Positions 1 through 6,872 of a DNA stretch of 25,205 nt are shown in pieces (the stretch's first letter is position 1; each line of letters begins with the position of its first letter). The position numbers were made by a program, and so were the translations under genes. The DNA lies in the NCBI GenBank assembly GCA_002396645.1, contig DGYI01000063.1, positions 1 through 25,205 of the forward strand. Reading direction: 5' to 3'. The notes under the pieces are model-generated. The model worked only from the letters and a program-made list of their open reading frames with translations, ran no database searches and was not told the DNA's origin. The stretch is from Firmicutes bacterium UBA5010 (GTDB taxonomy: Bacteria > Bacillota > Clostridia > Tissierellales > Sedimentibacteraceae).

Positions 1-40
1 TGTCTCTTCTGTGTTTTGAAGTCTTTGTGACAGCTTGATT

Positions 41-69
41 AGTCTATCACATCTCTTTTCTTTTGTCAA
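41..69 (-). promoter_or_regulatory. Sigma-A-type promoter P2, reading out of the left edge
   Basis: On the minus strand there is a perfect -35 TTGACA (69-64), a 17-bp spacer and a weaker -10 TAGACT (46-41). Transcription would start near position 34 and leave the window at position 1. It is the proximal member of a tandem pair lying in a direct repeat. The driven gene is outside the window. Tandem strong promoters spaced about 100 bp apart are typical of Firmicute rRNA operons, so rRNA is the leading inference. Confidence 0.55.
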
Positions 70-148
70 TATCTTTTTTTGCTTTTTTATGCTATTTTTT
101 TATGTTCTTCTTTTTCTGAAAGCTGCTCTCTTTTTTGACAGCTTGATT

Positions 149-177
149 ATATTACCACAGTATATTTATTATGTCAA
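149..177 (-). promoter_or_regulatory. Strong sigma-A promoter P1, reading out of the left edge
   Basis: On the minus strand: -35 TTGACA (177-172), spacer of exactly 17 bp, -10 TAATAT (154-149), with TGG directly in front giving an extended -10. Upstream (about 185-195) is a run of A on the minus strand resembling an UP element. Predicted start is near 142. It lies 108 bp upstream of P2 in the same orientation. The 318-1910 gene ends upstream of it, so it does not serve any gene in this window. Confidence 0.65.
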
Positions 178-178
178 T

Positions 179-317
179 CGCAGATATTGTTTTTTTAGCT
201 GTTAATTTTTGCCTTATTTTTGTGTTTATATATAATCTAGCTATCAACTTATATTATAAACTTATTTTTACTAATTATTAGTGATAAATCAAATTTAAAT
301 CAATGCACAGAAAGTTT
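179..317. other. AT-rich intergenic DNA
   Basis: No gene and no convincing terminator is visible between the stop of the GH18 gene and promoter P1. Only a short AT palindrome (ACTAATTATTAGT, near 270-282) stands out, and it has no G/C stem or T tract. Confidence 0.5.
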
Positions 318-1910
318 CTATCTCAACAGCTCCCACATTTCCTCAGTTCCAAAATCAAAAGCCCATACGCCTTTACCCACAAGATTATACTTTTTGACTA
401 TATCCATCCTCATTTTTAGGGATGTTTCATCCTCGTTCCAAATTCTGCATTTGATACCGTCTACAATTTTTTCTCCGTAATTTTGTCCTGTCTGTTCATC
501 ATATGATAACTCTATGCCTAAATCATTTATCACTCTTTTGGCAGTACTAATTTTCAATGATGTTGATTTTACTTTCAATTGTCCGTCTACTGTAGATTCT
601 TCCCATAGTCTTGTGTAAAACGGAACAGCCATTAATACTTTTCCCTCAAAAACACTTTCCAGAAGATTCGATACTCCATATTCTATCCAAGGAATAGATG
701 CAACAGATCCCGAATTGCCGCTGACATTTTCATCATATGCCATTAGAATTACATAATCAGAATATTTTCCTATTGCCTTCCTATCTAAAAACTTAGACCA
801 TGTCTCTGAGTCTGATAAAACGGCAACTGCTACAGACAAAGGAATATTTTCTTTTCTTGTCTTACTGTAAAGTTCTTTTATAAATACAGAATATACATCT
901 CTATCCTTCATATATACATTCTCAAAATCTATATTGATACCGTCATAATTTTTTTCTTTAGTAATCTCAATTATTTTATCTACGATTTTACTTCTTTTGT
1001 ATGCATTGTTTAATAATGAGTTGGTAAGTTCAGGGTCAAAGCTATTATTGAATGTTGCCCATACCTTTTTTCCCGTGTTTTGCACATACTTTGTATATTC
1101 ATCTGTTGAAATATCAATAAAATATTCATCATCATCTTTTAAATCATACCATGTTGGGGCAATTATATCAATCATATCCGGTATGTCAAATTCTTTAAAA
1201 TTTGCTATTTTATCCGCAAGCAAATCCCATGCCAAAACAATACTTTCCTGACGTTTTTCCTTTATGTGTGTAAACTCTGATACGGTTTTATGTGGTTGTA
1301 TATGCTTATAGTCCACATATCCTATCTCTCCATTGGCAAGTTTACATAATATAAATTTATTTTGTATATAATCATAAACTTGAATCGATTCATTTTCTGT
1401 TATTTCTTCTTTACTGCTTGTCCCATTGTAAAAAAGAGTATCTTCGCTTATAATATATTCCTTTATTTTATCGCTTATTGCTACAACACTACTTTTTTTA
1501 TCTACAGAAATATTGGGTATAAAATTATCTGATAAAAAATCAATGTTTAAGTATAAATTTCTATCCTTAATAAACAGTATGTTTTCTATATCATATCTTT
1601 GATTGTTGTATTCTGCCATATAAATATTGTATGTTATTTTGTGATATTCAAAGTTTTCAAAAATAGAAATTCTATTGTAATCTTCATCCCAATAAATATC
1701 TAACATTTTGTTTTCATTTATAAAATCATAAGAAATATAAATATTTTCCTCATGCAATACTGTATCCTTTTCTTCGCCTATTTTACCATTAAGGTATAAT
1801 AGAAATCCGTTTTGATTCGGCATAAAATTTTTATTATTAATCAGCAGTATCGCAGCAGCTATCATTATTAATATTAAAACTGCAAGCATTGAAATTATAA
1901 ATTTCTTCAT
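318..1910 (-). CDS. Membrane-anchored or secreted GH18-family glycoside hydrolase
   Basis: A 530-aa protein. Residues 5-24 form one hydrophobic N-terminal segment (signal or anchor), so the rest is probably outside the cell. Residues about 35-140 resemble the copper-amine-oxidase N-terminal-like repeats common in clostridial envelope proteins, and about 150-205 look like a small SH3-type domain. The GH18 barrel follows: DGINIDFE at 323-330 matches the DxxDxDxE signature, with E330 as predicted acid/base, and ILMAYDE (388-394) and a late Trp (W516) fit the active-site cleft. The family includes the YaaH/SleL N-acetylglucosaminidases acting on spore or cell-wall peptidoglycan; the exact substrate is not shown. 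A GGTAGGTG ribosome site precedes the ATG. It starts 18 nt after the TPR gene and is probably the last gene of the operon. Confidence 0.85.
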   Translation of the reverse strand: MKKFIISMLAVLILIMIAAAILLINNKNFMPNQNGFLLYLNGKIGEEKDTVLHEENIYISYDFINENKMLDIYWDEDYNRISIFENFEYHKITYNIYMAEYNNQRYDIENILFIKDRNLYLNIDFLSDNFIPNISVDKKSSVVAISDKIKEYIISEDTLFYNGTSSKEEITENESIQVYDYIQNKFILCKLANGEIGYVDYKHIQPHKTVSEFTHIKEKRQESIVLAWDLLADKIANFKEFDIPDMIDIIAPTWYDLKDDDEYFIDISTDEYTKYVQNTGKKVWATFNNSFDPELTNSLLNNAYKRSKIVDKIIEITKEKNYDGINIDFENVYMKDRDVYSVFIKELYSKTRKENIPLSVAVAVLSDSETWSKFLDRKAIGKYSDYVILMAYDENVSGNSGSVASIPWIEYGVSNLLESVFEGKVLMAVPFYTRLWEESTVDGQLKVKSTSLKISTAKRVINDLGIELSYDEQTGQNYGEKIVDGIKCRIWNEDETSLKMRMDIVKKYNLVGKGVWAFDFGTEEMWELLR

Positions 1911-1928
1911 ATAGCACCTACCTTCTTA

Positions 1929-3059
1929 TTAGCTTATTATTTTTTTGATTTCAAGAGCAATACTATCTTTAGGATTAATCTTCAAGGCAGCCTCTATATC
2001 TCTTTTTGCCTCATCTTTGTTTCCCATGTATAAGTTTGCGGTTGCTCTGTTGCATAAAACTTCGCCATTTTCCGGATCTATGGCTAATAGCATTGTAAAC
2101 AGTTCTCTTGCTTCTTCATATTTTTCCAGGCACATTTTACATAATCCAAGCTCATTTATTGTGTGATTTTGTCCTTCTTCTATTTTCAGAACATTTTCAA
2201 AGTATCTTTCAGCTATTTCATATTCTCCTAATGATCTGTATGCAAGACCGACAAAAAACAACAGATTCCACCAGCCGCTATATGTTTCTACCAAAGGCAG
2301 CAATATATCCAGACCTTTTTGAGCTTCTGAATTAAGAATATAATTATAACCTGTTTCATATTTAACATATATATCAAGCTGCTCTATTTCGTTTCTTATT
2401 TCATCGATTCTTACAGCATCATCATCAAATTCCTGCTGTTTCTCCCAAAAAAGCTTTGCTTTGATATATTGCTGGTTATTCTTATAGTAAAATCCAAGCT
2501 TATAATAAGATAATGCAAATTTTTCATCATAATCAAGTGATTTCTCAAAGTATTTAATAGACTCATCCATAAAATATTTTGCGGTGTCAAATAAGCCATT
2601 GTTTAAGCATTCAATTGATTTTCTTTCTAAAGATGATGCATAAACAAATGTGGTTTTTTCATTTTCAACTACGTTTATAAGGCTCTTGCCGTAAACGACC
2701 GCGTCATTTACATTTTTATCATCAAATTGATTTATACAATGTATAGCGTATGGTACCAAGTCTATTTTTAAATCGTCTAATATATCTAAATATTCCTGCT
2801 TAAGTTCAAATTCTTTTTCTGTACCTAAAACATATATTATACCGTCAATTATATTGCTGATGGATATACCGTCATAATTATCCTGATTTTGTATATCCGA
2901 AATTAAACTGTTGACCCTTATCGGGACCGGAATCTCCTTGCTTGTAATATGTTCATTGCTTCCCAGTTTGATTTTTGCTGACTCTTTAAGTGTTATAAAT
3001 GATATTTCATCTTTTTGCTTATCAAAAAATTCATTAAAAAATTTATCAGATTTCTTCAT
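1929..3059 (-). CDS. Tetratricopeptide-repeat protein
   Basis: A 376-aa protein without signal peptide or membrane segment, so predicted cytoplasmic. The C-terminal two thirds carry TPR helices at about 138-175, 181-214, 264-297, 299-331 and 332-365; the last three have the typical G-Y/A-F spacing and closing proline (for example the IDPENGEV and INPKDSIA turns). Residues 1-135 are not recognised. TPR arrays bind partner proteins, so a scaffold role is an inference. The first 14 bases overlap the end of the radical SAM gene upstream, and the GH18 gene follows after 18 nt, which argues for co-expression and translational coupling with the radical SAM protein. Confidence 0.8.
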   Translation of the reverse strand: MKKSDKFFNEFFDKQKDEISFITLKESAKIKLGSNEHITSKEIPVPIRVNSLISDIQNQDNYDGISISNIIDGIIYVLGTEKEFELKQEYLDILDDLKIDLVPYAIHCINQFDDKNVNDAVVYGKSLINVVENEKTTFVYASSLERKSIECLNNGLFDTAKYFMDESIKYFEKSLDYDEKFALSYYKLGFYYKNNQQYIKAKLFWEKQQEFDDDAVRIDEIRNEIEQLDIYVKYETGYNYILNSEAQKGLDILLPLVETYSGWWNLLFFVGLAYRSLGEYEIAERYFENVLKIEEGQNHTINELGLCKMCLEKYEEARELFTMLLAIDPENGEVLCNRATANLYMGNKDEAKRDIEAALKINPKDSIALEIKKIIS

Positions 3060-4809
3060 TAACTTGCACCTTCTCTTTATTATCTATAATTTTATTTATA
3101 AAACTGTTTATCTTATAAGTTTTGCATCTTTCAAATATATTATTTTTACTTCTATATACAAATAGTATAATATCTCCTGATATATTTACAAGTCTAAAAT
3201 CATTTATTATTTTAGGCGAACTTGATTTAGAAAGCTTGTTATCATCAATATCAAAATACTCTTTTCTAAACTGCTCGTCTTTAGCAATGATTCTTTTGAT
3301 ATCTCTTAACGATTCTTCTTTGTCCTTATCAAAAATGCTTATCAATTCTTCCTTTTCGTTACAGGAAACAAAATCATACAGTAAATTGTCCATAAATTTT
3401 TCTGTCAAAATTTCTTTAGTCTTCACGAAATTATAGATTATCTCATATAACTTTTTCCTGTTGTGCATCGCCATGTACAAGTTGTTATTTTTCCAATATT
3501 GGCTGAACTCTTCGTAAAAATTAAATGCTTTATTATCATAAAATTTTTCCACCAGATATCTGATTGTAATGTAAAAGTACTTTTCATTATAGTATCTTTC
3601 AACAAGTTCTTCGATATTTTTCAGTTTTAGAAGCTCTTCATAACTCATATATTTATTTTTTATTATTTCATATGGGGCTTTTCTATTATATTTTATATCA
3701 TGGAGTTCTAAATCTCTATATATTTTTGTTCCCTTTAAAACTTTTAAAAATCCAAGCTGCAGTTTATCTGCATACAGATTATGTATGGTATTAAAGGAAA
3801 GCTTAAATGTATCGTAATCTTCATATGGCAAGCCTGCTATTAAATCAAGATGCATGTGCATGTTTTTATTTTCCTTGATTTTATTTACAACATATATCAA
3901 TCTGTCTATATTTGTTTTTCTGTCTATTTCATCAAGGGTTTTTTCATTCAAGCTTTGTACTCCTACTTCAAATTGAAACATATTTACAGGCATTGACTTT
4001 AAAAACTCCAGAAATTCATCATTTATAATATCAGCAGTTATTTCAAAATGAATTGTCATATTGCTTTTATTGTTTTCTGCTATAAATTGCATGATTTTCA
4101 TAGCTCTTTTATAGTCGGCGTTAAATGTTCTGTCTACAAATTTAATTTGTCTTGCGTTGCTGTTTAATAGAATCAATAAATCTTTTTTAACTCTCTCAAG
4201 AGAAAACATCCTGACTGATTTGTCAATAGAGGACATGCAAAATGAACACCTGAAGGGGCATCCTCTTGACGATTCATAATATATTATTTTGTCATAATGT
4301 TTAATATCATTCTTATATGGAAATGCCAATCTATCTAAATCATGATTTATTGCACGCGGTTTGTTAATTATAATTTCATTTTCACTTCTATATGCCAAGC
4401 CATCCACTTCAGACATGTTTTTATTTTCATGGATAGATGTCAGAAATTCATGAAAACTGATTTCCCCTTCTCCGTATATTATGAAATCGATTAAATCATT
4501 ATTTTTCATTACATTCCTTATTTCATACGATACTTCGGGTCCTCCCAGAAGTATATTAAGTTTTGGATTTGCAATTTTTAAAATATATATTATTTCATTA
4601 ATATATTCCATGTTCCATATATAGCATGAGAAGCATATCAAATCAGCTCTTGAGCTTATAATTTCGTCGGTTATATATTCTATCTTTTGATTTATTGTAA
4701 ATTCTTTTATCTCTATATCAAAGTTATCCGCACAGTAATTTTTTATATATCTAAGCGCAAGATTAGAATGGATAAATTTAGAATCCAGAGATACTAATAA
4801 AGTTTTCAT
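3046..4809 (-). CDS. B12-binding-domain radical SAM protein with DUF4080 tail
   Basis: A 587-aa protein. Residues 1-140 look like a cobalamin-binding Rossmann domain (LLVSLDS start, IHSNLALRYI, LLGGPEVSYE at 87-96). The radical SAM cluster motif is C184-x3-C188-x2-C191 in SRGCPFRCSFC, which would hold a 4Fe-4S cluster for S-adenosylmethionine cleavage. The barrel continues to about residue 390 (FQFEVGVQSLN, LDLIAGLPYED), and the rest matches the DUF4080 tail of this subfamily. Members of the class methylate or rearrange unactivated carbons, but the substrate of the DUF4080 group is unknown and neighbours do not reveal it. A GAGGT ribosome site lies 10 nt before the ATG. It heads a tight three-gene group with the TPR and GH18 genes. 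Confidence 0.88.
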   Translation of the reverse strand: MKTLLVSLDSKFIHSNLALRYIKNYCADNFDIEIKEFTINQKIEYITDEIISSRADLICFSCYIWNMEYINEIIYILKIANPKLNILLGGPEVSYEIRNVMKNNDLIDFIIYGEGEISFHEFLTSIHENKNMSEVDGLAYRSENEIIINKPRAINHDLDRLAFPYKNDIKHYDKIIYYESSRGCPFRCSFCMSSIDKSVRMFSLERVKKDLLILLNSNARQIKFVDRTFNADYKRAMKIMQFIAENNKSNMTIHFEITADIINDEFLEFLKSMPVNMFQFEVGVQSLNEKTLDEIDRKTNIDRLIYVVNKIKENKNMHMHLDLIAGLPYEDYDTFKLSFNTIHNLYADKLQLGFLKVLKGTKIYRDLELHDIKYNRKAPYEIIKNKYMSYEELLKLKNIEELVERYYNEKYFYITIRYLVEKFYDNKAFNFYEEFSQYWKNNNLYMAMHNRKKLYEIIYNFVKTKEILTEKFMDNLLYDFVSCNEKEELISIFDKDKEESLRDIKRIIAKDEQFRKEYFDIDDNKLSKSSSPKIINDFRLVNISGDIILFVYRSKNNIFERCKTYKINSFINKIIDNKEKVQVNEEI

Positions 4810-4860
4810 AGTTATGCTTACCTCATATTACTCAAAATTATATGAAAAATCTCATATCAT

Positions 4861-5826
4861 TCATATAGAGTGAACAGGTTTCACTCTTTTAACTTTTATG
4901 TTTCCTGTTTTTGTTTTCACAATTGCCATGTTCTCAGTTCTTTTTATCACAAGGCATTTTCCCAAAATCGGATGTGTAAAGCTTTCTTTTTCCGTATATA
5001 TTTTAAGGTCTATATTATCGTCAGGATTGTATTTTATTTTTCTCGGGTCTAATATGCCTTTTCTTAATTTATATAAATATGAACCTAAGTTTAATAGATT
5101 TATATTGTTTGAATCTGTTATAAAAGCATCCTTAGCGTCTTTTTCAGAAAATGCCTGAGTATTCTCCGGAGAAAATCCTCTGTCATTGTATAATACATAC
5201 TTAGTTATCTTTTTATCCGATATAGAAGACCTGTCAAATATATTATCTTTCATTATATATGAAATACGATCTCTTTCAAAGTTTATGATGTAACTATTTT
5301 TTGCAGGTACACTAAAATTATCCTTAAAAAAATCTTTTATTGAAAATTCAATTATTCTTTTTTTAGTGATTTCATGCAGGCAGTCTTTATCTGTGCTGTT
5401 ATTTTCAATGTATTCATGCAATAAAGACGAAAGAGCAATAGCCTCCAGTATGCTTTCTTTACTGTATGTATAAAAAACTACACATTTTAAGACCTCGTTT
5501 ATTATGTTCTCCCACAGTACGTTTGATATAACTATAGGTATTATTTTATATTCAATCAGATTATCAAGAACTATCAAGGGTTTGTTTTGTTTTATCTTGT
5601 TTATGACTAATTCATCTTCTCCGTTAATATAATATCTCAAGGTTTTTACCTCATCCGAATATCTACGTTCATCAAATTTACATCCGATTTTATTTTCAAA
5701 CGGAAGCATAGATTTTAAGGATATCGTAAAAAGCTGGTAATTTAACTCAGGGATTTCTTCTGTTAAACTATCTGAATAGCAGTATTTTATAAATTCAAAA
5801 ATTCTTTGTTCCATTATTATGCCCAT
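4861..5826 (-). CDS. Unrecognised 321-aa protein
   Basis: I do not recognise this protein. It has no signal peptide, membrane segment or nucleotide-binding motif. The N-terminal half is helical-looking with hydrophobic stretches (about 75-125), the middle is charged, and the last 45 residues (HPILGKCLVIKR, then VKTKTGNIKVKR) look like a small beta barrel of the SH3/KOW sort that could bind nucleic acid or protein; that is only a shape argument. Start is uncertain: the first ATG (5826) and the in-frame ATG at 5814 both lack a clear ribosome site, and the first lies in a predicted RNA stem. It sits 51 nt upstream of the radical SAM gene with no terminator between, so the two are probably co-transcribed. 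Confidence 0.7.
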   Translation of the reverse strand: MGIIMEQRIFEFIKYCYSDSLTEEIPELNYQLFTISLKSMLPFENKIGCKFDERRYSDEVKTLRYYINGEDELVINKIKQNKPLIVLDNLIEYKIIPIVISNVLWENIINEVLKCVVFYTYSKESILEAIALSSLLHEYIENNSTDKDCLHEITKKRIIEFSIKDFFKDNFSVPAKNSYIINFERDRISYIMKDNIFDRSSISDKKITKYVLYNDRGFSPENTQAFSEKDAKDAFITDSNNINLLNLGSYLYKLRKGILDPRKIKYNPDDNIDLKIYTEKESFTHPILGKCLVIKRTENMAIVKTKTGNIKVKRVKPVHSI

Positions 5827-5960
5827 GCACAGACTTCACAACAATCCCGGTCTCTCTTCTCAAGAGAAACTAAACAATTGTGCAATGGACAAAGTTTGCT
5901 AAAGGCAAACTCTGTGCATATCCTTTCATTACTTTTAGTTTCTTTTACCCTTTTCTCCAT
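5817..5960 (-). CDS. Possible 47-aa Cys-rich small protein (doubtful)
   Basis: An ATG at 5960 opens a 47-codon frame ending in TAA just before the ATG at 5814 of the next gene. It has six cysteines (C15, C24, C29, C40, C41, C44) in a pattern such as CPLHNC and CCEVC that could bind metal. Against it: there is no ribosome binding site (the upstream bases are the T tract of a hairpin), arginine codons AGG and CGG are more frequent than in the neighbours, and the same DNA folds into a paired RNA. It may be a structured leader rather than a gene. Confidence 0.22.
   Translation of the reverse strand: MEKRVKETKSNERICTEFAFSKLCPLHNCLVSLEKRDRDCCEVCAWA
5825..5919 (-). ncRNA. Candidate structured leader RNA before the 4861-5826 gene
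   Basis: The minus-strand transcript can close a 95-nt domain with a perfect 9-bp stem, ATGCACAGA (5919-5911) with TCTGTGCAT (5833-5825). Inside are a 6-bp hairpin, GTTTGC with GCAAAC (5910-5894), and a 9-bp hairpin, GTTTCTCTT with AAGAGAGAC (5870-5850), joined by a GAG loop. One pair in the last stem is G-U on the minus-strand RNA and would be an A-C mismatch on the other strand, which favours minus-strand function. The closing stem covers the first ATG of the next gene. I cannot match it to a known riboswitch class. Confidence 0.35.
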
Positions 5961-5964
5961 AGAT

Positions 5965-5998
5965 AAAAAATATAGCTGATAGTTCCTATCAGCTATAT
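5965..5998 (-). terminator. Hairpin with T tract (terminator or attenuator)
   Basis: A 13-bp perfect inverted repeat (5998-5986 with 5982-5970, 3-nt loop GAA on the minus strand) is followed on the minus strand by six T. It lies 35 nt after the stop of the lytic transglycosylase gene and before the unrecognised 321-aa gene. It fits an intrinsic terminator of the former, although the stem is only moderately GC-rich; partial read-through would let it act as an attenuator for the latter. Confidence 0.6.
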
Positions 5999-6002
5999 AA
6001 GC

Positions 6003-6028
6003 TATAACTGACAACAATATCAGTTATA
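6003..6028 (-). repeat. Second hairpin, related in sequence to the terminator hairpin
   Basis: TATAACTGA (6003-6011) and TCAGTTATA (6020-6028) form a 9-bp stem with an 8-nt loop, directly after the stop codon at 6034. The arms resemble the arms of the next hairpin (TATAGCTGATAG and CTATCAGCTATA), so either arm could pair across the two hairpins with one mismatch. There is no T tract behind this one. Confidence 0.5.
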
Positions 6029-6033
6029 TTATA

Positions 6034-6708
6034 CTACTTATTTTGAAATTTTTCAAATCGTTGTTTGAATTCATCTCGATATTTTAGCACTCCAACAGAA
6101 TAAGTACTCATGCTATAATCTTCAAAAGGTGATCTTTTGTCTTTTATATAATTTTCAAGACCCTTTGTTCCTCTGTTGTATGCTGTCAAAATTTTGTGCT
6201 CATCATCATTATATAATTCTTTTAAATACGACAAATGCTCTACTGCTAAATCAATATTTCTTATAGGATCATAGGTATCTTCTTTGCTATACTCATATCC
6301 TAATTGATTAGAATAATGTCTTGCTGTCCTTTCCATTAATTGTCCAAGTCCGATTTCACCGCTATTGCCTGTGGTATTCGGATTAAACCCACTTTCTTTT
6401 CTTAATAAGCCCAGCAGCAAGAATAAATCTATATCATTATCCCTACACTTGTCAATCATAAATTGACTTTCGCTATAATTTAGTCCGGTTTCAACATTGA
6501 CAAAGACTAATAGCCGATTTTCAAGGACTTTCGTTGGTGTTAATAGTTCATATGTATTAGTTATTTCTTTTAATCTAAGTTTTGTTGTTTCTTCGTAAGA
6601 TAAAATCTCCGCATCAACAATAGTGCCTAATTTGAATAAAAATACATATGAAATCAAACACACAAACATTATAAGTCCCATATACTGTTTTATATTTTTG
6701 CTTTCCAT
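6034..6708 (-). CDS. Membrane-anchored lytic transglycosylase (SLT domain)
   Basis: A 224-aa protein with one N-terminal membrane segment (about 9-27) and an external Slt70-like catalytic domain (about 85-185). The family cleaves the MurNAc-GlcNAc bond of peptidoglycan without water, leaving a 1,6-anhydro end. Signature residues are all present: the catalytic Glu E105 in LLRKESGF, the GEIGLGQLM loop (117-125), and AYNRG (176-180). Residues 30-85 are a linker with no recognised domain. AGGAGAAAAG is an ideal ribosome site before the ATG. It has its own promoter (6793-6821) and a terminator-like hairpin behind it, so it is probably read largely alone. The role, wall remodelling in growth, division or spore formation, cannot be narrowed from sequence. 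Confidence 0.88.
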   Translation of the reverse strand: MESKNIKQYMGLIMFVCLISYVFLFKLGTIVDAEILSYEETTKLRLKEITNTYELLTPTKVLENRLLVFVNVETGLNYSESQFMIDKCRDNDIDLFLLLGLLRKESGFNPNTTGNSGEIGLGQLMERTARHYSNQLGYEYSKEDTYDPIRNIDLAVEHLSYLKELYNDDEHKILTAYNRGTKGLENYIKDKRSPFEDYSMSTYSVGVLKYRDEFKQRFEKFQNK

Positions 6709-6792
6709 CTTTTCTCCTATTCTTAAGTTTTTTGGTAATTTTTTCTAAAATTTCCAAAGGATTTTTTAAAATTCCTTTTAAGCACAGAATGT

Positions 6793-6821
6793 ATTATATT
6801 TAACCTTTAATGGAAAGTCAA
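6793..6821 (-). promoter_or_regulatory. Sigma-A promoter of the lytic transglycosylase gene
   Basis: On the minus strand: -35 TTGACT (6821-6816), 17-bp spacer, -10 TATAAT (6798-6793, perfect). Predicted start is near 6786, giving a leader of about 78 nt. The leader contains an imperfect hairpin, AAAGGA (6756-6761) with TCCTTT (6773-6778), of unknown meaning. Confidence 0.75.
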
Positions 6822-6872
6822 GGATATTTTTTTTACATAATTAGTGTAATTTCGATTAATGTATTGAAATCA

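Larger units (their letters stand above)
29..178. repeat. Imperfect 42-bp direct repeat carrying the two promoters
   Basis: Positions 29-70 and 137-178 are copies at an offset of exactly 108 bp, identical at 31 of 42 positions. Both begin with GACAGCTTGATTA and end with TGTCAAT; the variable middle is AT-rich. The conserved ends hold the -35 box and the start-site region of each promoter, so selection on promoter and early transcript, or a recent duplication, would explain the pattern. Confidence 0.7.

Noticed and set aside
4840..4857. Inverted repeat ATATGA/TCATAT between the 321-aa gene and the radical SAM gene as a terminator
   Set aside because: Six AT pairs without a T tract are too weak, so co-transcription was assumed.
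5817..6017. A 66-aa frame starting with TTG at 6017
   Set aside because: The first 19 codons run through both hairpins and start at a TTG without a ribosome site. Only the ATG at 5960 could be considered, and that is kept as a low-confidence candidate.
6840..6872. Imperfect inverted repeat behind argS as a terminator
   Set aside because: The stem is broken by a bulge, has almost no G/C, and the minus strand continues with A instead of T.
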